Part shown: one piece after another, positions 6,840 through 9,363 of the stretch
Layout of the letters: each line of letters starts with the position of its first letter
Position numbering within the stretch: the stretch's first letter is position 1
Assembly: GCA_938036925.1 (NCBI GenBank)
Contig: CALHVU010000032.1
Coordinates: 1 to 9,363 of the forward strand
DNA length: 9,363 bases
Reading direction: 5' to 3'
Source of the DNA: an uncultured Atopobium sp.
Lineage (GTDB): Bacteria > Actinomycetota > Coriobacteriia > Coriobacteriales > Atopobiaceae
Notes under the pieces: generated by a model
Seen by the model: the letters and a program-made list of their open reading frames with translations, nothing else
What the model was told of the DNA's origin: nothing
The model's database searches: none
Position numbers and translations under genes: made by a program

Positions 6840-6875
6840 GTACCTGGTGCAACGCTGAGACGCTGTGCCAGGTAC
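6840..6875 (+). other. intercistronic hairpin between IIC and the MupG-like gene
   Basis: GTACCTGG (6840-6847) and CCAGGTAC (6868-6875) pair perfectly over 8 bp. Inner bases extend the stem with two G-T wobbles and one mismatch to about 15 positions around a CTGAGA loop. No T run follows, so it is unlikely to terminate transcription. It probably stabilises or marks a processing point in the transcript, and could set the amount of hydrolase relative to permease. Confidence 0.5.
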
Positions 6876-6903
6876 CAGTCTGTATGCTTGATTGGAGGAA
6901 GTG

Positions 6904-7995
6904 ATGCATAGGCTTGGAATTTCTCTTTATCCAGAGCATTCAACACCCGAGGCCGATGATGCCTACATGGCATTAGCAAGTAGCTATGGTTTCTCGCGTA
7001 TTTTCACATGCTTACTTTCTGTGGATAAGTCACCAGAAGAGACAGTAGCTGAGTTTTCACAGTTTATGGACCGCGCTCATGGGTATGGGTTTACTGTTGC
7101 AGTGGATACCAACCCGCGCGTATTCCAGCACTTAGGGGCAACGGCAACTGATATTTCTGTTTTTGCCAAGATGGGCGTAGATATTATTCGTCTTGATGGG
7201 CATTTGGGAGACCGCCAGGACATTGCTCTGACAAGAAATCCTTATGGTATTGCGGTTGAGTTCAACGCCAGCCAGATGCTGTCGCTTGATCTACTTATTG
7301 AGCGTGGCGCATATCGTCGCAATATGTGCGTTTGTCACAATTTTTATCCACAGAGATTTTCTGGCTTGAGCGAGAAACGCTTTATTGAATTCTCCGAGCA
7401 TTATTTTGGTATGGGTTTAACTCAGGCAGCATTTGTGACGAGTCAGCAGGATAACACGTTTGGTCCATGGCCGGTTTATGATGGTCTTCCTACCTGCGAA
7501 GACGATCGTACTCGTTCAATTGATTTGCAGGCAAGACACCTGTTAGCAACTGGCCCTATTGACGACATTATGATTGGCAATTGCTTTGCTTCTGAAGAGG
7601 AACTTGCCGCATTAGCCGCTGTTGATACTACTAAGGTAACGTTCAAGGTTGAATTTGATTCTGGTGCAACTGAGGTCGAGAAGAACGTTTTGTATCAGTT
7701 CAACCACGTAACGCGTGGCGATGCATCTGAGTACTATTTGCGTTCTTCAGTACCTAGGATGTTTGAGTATTCCACTTCAATTCCTGCTCGCGAGCGCGCA
7801 GATTGTCATATTAAACGCGGAGACGTATTAGTAGTGAATGACAATCTGTCTCATTACCTGGGAGAAGTCGAAGTTGCTCTAAGAGATTTTGAGGACGATG
7901 GAACCCGTAATGTTGTAGGACGTATCCCAGAAGACGAGCTTTTCTTGTTGGATTATGTGAAACCTGAATTCCCGTTTGGATTTGTTAGAGACTAG
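6904..7995 (+). CDS. MupG-like (DUF871) TIM-barrel 6-phospho-glycosidase
   Basis: The 363-aa product has the two-part layout of the DUF871/MupG family: a TIM barrel (about 1-235) and a cyclophilin-like C-terminal domain (about 245-363). Conserved stretches include 'LGISLYPE' (4-11), 'IIRLDGH' (94-100, acidic Asp98), 'NPYGIAVEFNAS' (112-123), 'CHNFYPQRFSGLS' (144-156), 'FGPWPVYDGLPTCEDDR' (186-202) and 'ATGPIDDIMIGN' (215-226). Staphylococcal MupG hydrolyses MurNAc-6-phosphate-GlcNAc from peptidoglycan recycling. Here the gene is the last in a lactose/cellobiose-family PTS operon, so it likely splits the phosphorylated disaccharide that system imports. No other glycosidase is present to do so. 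The ATG at 6904 is preferred over the in-frame TTG at 6892 because GGAGGAA (6894-6900) is a strong ribosome binding site for it. The family is clear; the exact substrate is inference. Confidence 0.9.
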   Translation: MHRLGISLYPEHSTPEADDAYMALASSYGFSRIFTCLLSVDKSPEETVAEFSQFMDRAHGYGFTVAVDTNPRVFQHLGATATDISVFAKMGVDIIRLDGHLGDRQDIALTRNPYGIAVEFNASQMLSLDLLIERGAYRRNMCVCHNFYPQRFSGLSEKRFIEFSEHYFGMGLTQAAFVTSQQDNTFGPWPVYDGLPTCEDDRTRSIDLQARHLLATGPIDDIMIGNCFASEEELAALAAVDTTKVTFKVEFDSGATEVEKNVLYQFNHVTRGDASEYYLRSSVPRMFEYSTSIPARERADCHIKRGDVLVVNDNLSHYLGEVEVALRDFEDDGTRNVVGRIPEDELFLLDYVKPEFPFGFVRD

Positions 7996-8042
7996 CGGGG
8001 TTGTTTGGTTGTTATTGCAGTTTTTTTGGACGTTGAACTTGG

Positions 8043-8072
8043 AAAAGGCAGCTCTGGGTGGGCTGCCTTTTT
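8043..8072. terminator. bidirectional intrinsic terminator between convergent genes
   Basis: AAAAGGCAGC (8043-8052) and GCTGCCTTTT (8062-8071) form a perfect 10-bp stem with a 9-base loop. The T run at 8068-8072 serves the plus-strand PTS operon, and the A run at 8043-8046 serves as a shorter T run for the minus-strand abi gene, which ends at 8084. Confidence 0.9.
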
Positions 8073-8083
8073 CTGTTGTGGCA

Positions 8084-8983
8084 TTAAGTAGAGACAATAC
8101 CATCCCGTATTGATGTCCAATCAGACGGTACCCCCATGACATGACTTCTAACAGCTTCATTTTGTGGAAAAGCTTGTAGAATAGATTCCATTGTCTCGCC
8201 ATGCTCTAAATTGAAATCTGATATGAGCATTTCAATCATTATCATAAAACCGAAGATATGGTTTTTGTTTTTTTCGACCGGTTTCCATTTCTCATTTTGA
8301 GGAAACTTTGGCTTGATGTCATAAACACGGTTATACATGCGGGCGTGATGTGCTGCCAAATTCCTGACAACATTTAGGCTTTTCAACCATGATCCAAATT
8401 GTGCTGAAGTAAGGTTACATTTTTTAGACATTGCGATTCGAGCTTTTTCAGGAGCCATTTGATAGAGGTGTGACAACATGCCCCAATCCATTACCTCGAC
8501 GGCAGCCCAGATGGGGAGAATGCCACCATAATGTTTTTTATGGTGTTTAACAAATTTTTCTGTTGATCTGGAAAGAGCGTCATCGTAGCGTTTTTTCCAT
8601 TGATTGTAATAGGTTTTAACTAGAGCTTGGTTTCCCAATAAATTTGGTTTTAGATAAATTTGCTCATCGCACTTACCTAATTCATGACCAATTAAGGTTC
8701 TAAAAGCAATTTCAATTTTTGATAACTGATTGAATAAATACATCCTGAGACGCATGTCGTAGTTGTACAACTCAAGAATATCCTGAAATGAAATTTTTCG
8801 AATAAACTTACTATGTTTTTTGTCCATAAAAGGATACCAATATCCACTCAGTCTGTAGTAGTTGATGGTGGACAATATTGTTTCTGCCATTTGAGGGTCA
8901 TCGATAATCATGCTTCGGTCTTTTAATATACAGACCTGATCAGCATAGGTTTTAAAACTTTTTATTAGATGAGCTTCAGACAT
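8084..8983 (-). CDS. Abi_2 family abortive-infection protein (AbiD/AbiF type)
   Basis: The 299-aa product has the usual length of the family and its two best-known signatures: 'INYYRLSGYWYPF' (40-52) near the N-terminus and 'WLKSLNVVRNLAAHHARMYN' (199-218) near the C-terminus. The latter contains Arg207-X4-His212, the HEPN-type RNase motif. Known members such as AbiD and AbiF of Lactococcus arrest phage growth at a cost to the host cell. AAAGGTGA lies just upstream of the ATG at 8983-8981. It is a stand-alone gene with no obvious antitoxin beside it, convergent with the PTS operon and separated from it by a shared terminator. It is AT-rich compared with the phosphatase gene, consistent with horizontal transfer. 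The family is clear; phage resistance itself is not shown here. Confidence 0.92.
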   Translation of the reverse strand: MSEAHLIKSFKTYADQVCILKDRSMIIDDPQMAETILSTINYYRLSGYWYPFMDKKHSKFIRKISFQDILELYNYDMRLRMYLFNQLSKIEIAFRTLIGHELGKCDEQIYLKPNLLGNQALVKTYYNQWKKRYDDALSRSTEKFVKHHKKHYGGILPIWAAVEVMDWGMLSHLYQMAPEKARIAMSKKCNLTSAQFGSWLKSLNVVRNLAAHHARMYNRVYDIKPKFPQNEKWKPVEKNKNHIFGFMIMIEMLISDFNLEHGETMESILQAFPQNEAVRSHVMGVPSDWTSIRDGIVST

Positions 8984-8997
8984 ATAATCACCTTTAT

Positions 8998-9047
8998 AAA
9001 AAGTAGGACCGGCCCTGGACTATGCAAAAGCTATAGCGGAACCGGTC
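8998..9047 (-). terminator. terminator-like hairpin in the abi leader (possible attenuator)
   Basis: On the minus strand GACCGG (9047 to 9042) pairs with CCGGTC (9012 to 9007). An inner helix, CTAT with ATAG plus GC with GC around a TTTT loop, makes a long imperfect stem. Three bases later comes TTTTT (9002 to 8998), and only a few bases after that the abi ribosome binding site. It could end a transcript arriving from the right, or attenuate abi. Confidence 0.45.
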
Positions 9048-9058
9048 ATGTTGAAATA

Positions 9059-9087
9059 ATTATACAGGGTTTTATCTATATACAAAT
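9059..9087 (-). promoter_or_regulatory. candidate abi promoter
   Basis: A perfect TATAAT lies on the minus strand at 9064 to 9059. At 17 bp upstream the -35 position reads ATTTGT, a poor match. The surrounding sequence is very AT-rich, so chance matches are likely. Transcription would begin near 9052, just before the leader hairpin, giving a leader of about 70 bases. Confidence 0.35.
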
Positions 9088-9363
9088 TTAAGATTTCAGC
9101 TTAACAAAAAATTCATAGTGCAAAACGGGCAGCTTGCGGTCTATTTAAGCTGCTTCTGCAGATATACATTAGAAGTTTGAGTAACGAGGTTTTTCTCGCC
9201 ATTTTGTATGTACTAAGTACAGAATTCGAGTGATTTAAAGCAAATATTTTTCCTGTTCAAACAGCCATTGCGTAAAAGTTTTGCGGGGTTGGGACTCGCG
9301 CTGTTTGTGGGCGTGGCTTGGCGTATAGTTATAGAGTTACAAGAAGAAATATTGGCGTGATAC
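9088..9363. other. intergenic region without a convincing gene
   Basis: No supported coding region is seen on either strand to the window edge. It holds a 7-bp stem, GCAGCTT (9129-9135) with AAGCTGC (9147-9153), which on the minus strand is followed by CCGTTTTG and could be a weak terminator. It also holds the dyad CTGTT-CA-AACAG (9253-9264) and GTACTTAGTAC on the minus strand near 9210-9220. A gene or promoter may begin just past the right edge. Confidence 0.5.

Noticed and set aside
9007..9047. tRNA-like or small RNA gene
   Set aside because: The stem is a single imperfect hairpin with no cloverleaf arms or TPsiC-like sequence; a terminator or attenuator explains it better.
9113..9202. Small minus-strand ORF of 29 residues
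   Set aside because: There is no ribosome binding site, it covers a hairpin, and it resembles no known protein.
9253..9264. CTGTTCAAACAG, the exact reverse complement of 1186-1197, as a possible shared element or island boundary
   Set aside because: A shared 12-mer is expected by chance in a window of this size, and the flanking bases differ.

Overview
The window looks like a mid-GC bacterial chromosome, most plausibly a Coriobacteriia-type actinomycete (Atopobium/Olsenella/Lancefieldella-like). That placement is tentative: it rests on gene style and codon use, and a Firmicute cannot be excluded. A conserved sugar-uptake operon sits in the middle, and AT-richer accessory genes lie at both ends.

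Left end (1-1136, minus strand): a one-TRD ('half') type I restriction specificity subunit, followed by a HEPN-motif protein that runs off the window edge. The HEPN gene has its own strong promoter placed so that its mRNA would be nearly leaderless. A 237-bp divergent intergenic region (1137-1373) then holds two short dyads and a degenerate direct-repeat array with a 17-bp period (1227-1344), which no gene explains. On the plus strand follows a more GC-rich gene for a lipid-anchored tyrosine/dual-specificity-type phosphatase (1374-2558), ended by a clean intrinsic terminator.

Centre (2785-7995, plus strand): a five-gene operon. It encodes a LicR/MtlR-type PTS regulator (HTH-HTH-PRD1-PRD2-EIIB-EIIA), the IIA, IIB and IIC subunits of a lactose/cellobiose-family PTS permease, and a MupG-like (DUF871) TIM-barrel hydrolase. 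The likely circuit is that the PTS imports and phosphorylates a disaccharide or glycoside, the MupG-like enzyme cleaves the 6-phospho product inside the cell, and the regulator senses PTS phosphorylation to control the operon. No GH1 6-phospho-beta-glucosidase or MurQ etherase is present in the window. The operon ends at a hairpin (8043-8072) that can act in both directions.

Right end (8084-9363): a convergent Abi_2 (AbiD/AbiF-type) gene on the minus strand, also carrying an RX4H HEPN-type motif. Its leader contains a terminator-like hairpin between a candidate promoter and the ribosome binding site. About 380 bp at the right edge hold no convincing gene.

The most unusual items are the 17-bp repeat array, the attenuator-like abi leader, the leaderless HEPN gene, the stand-alone half HsdS, and a PRD2 domain lacking its second conserved histidine. 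I see no complete, clearly new multi-gene system in the window.
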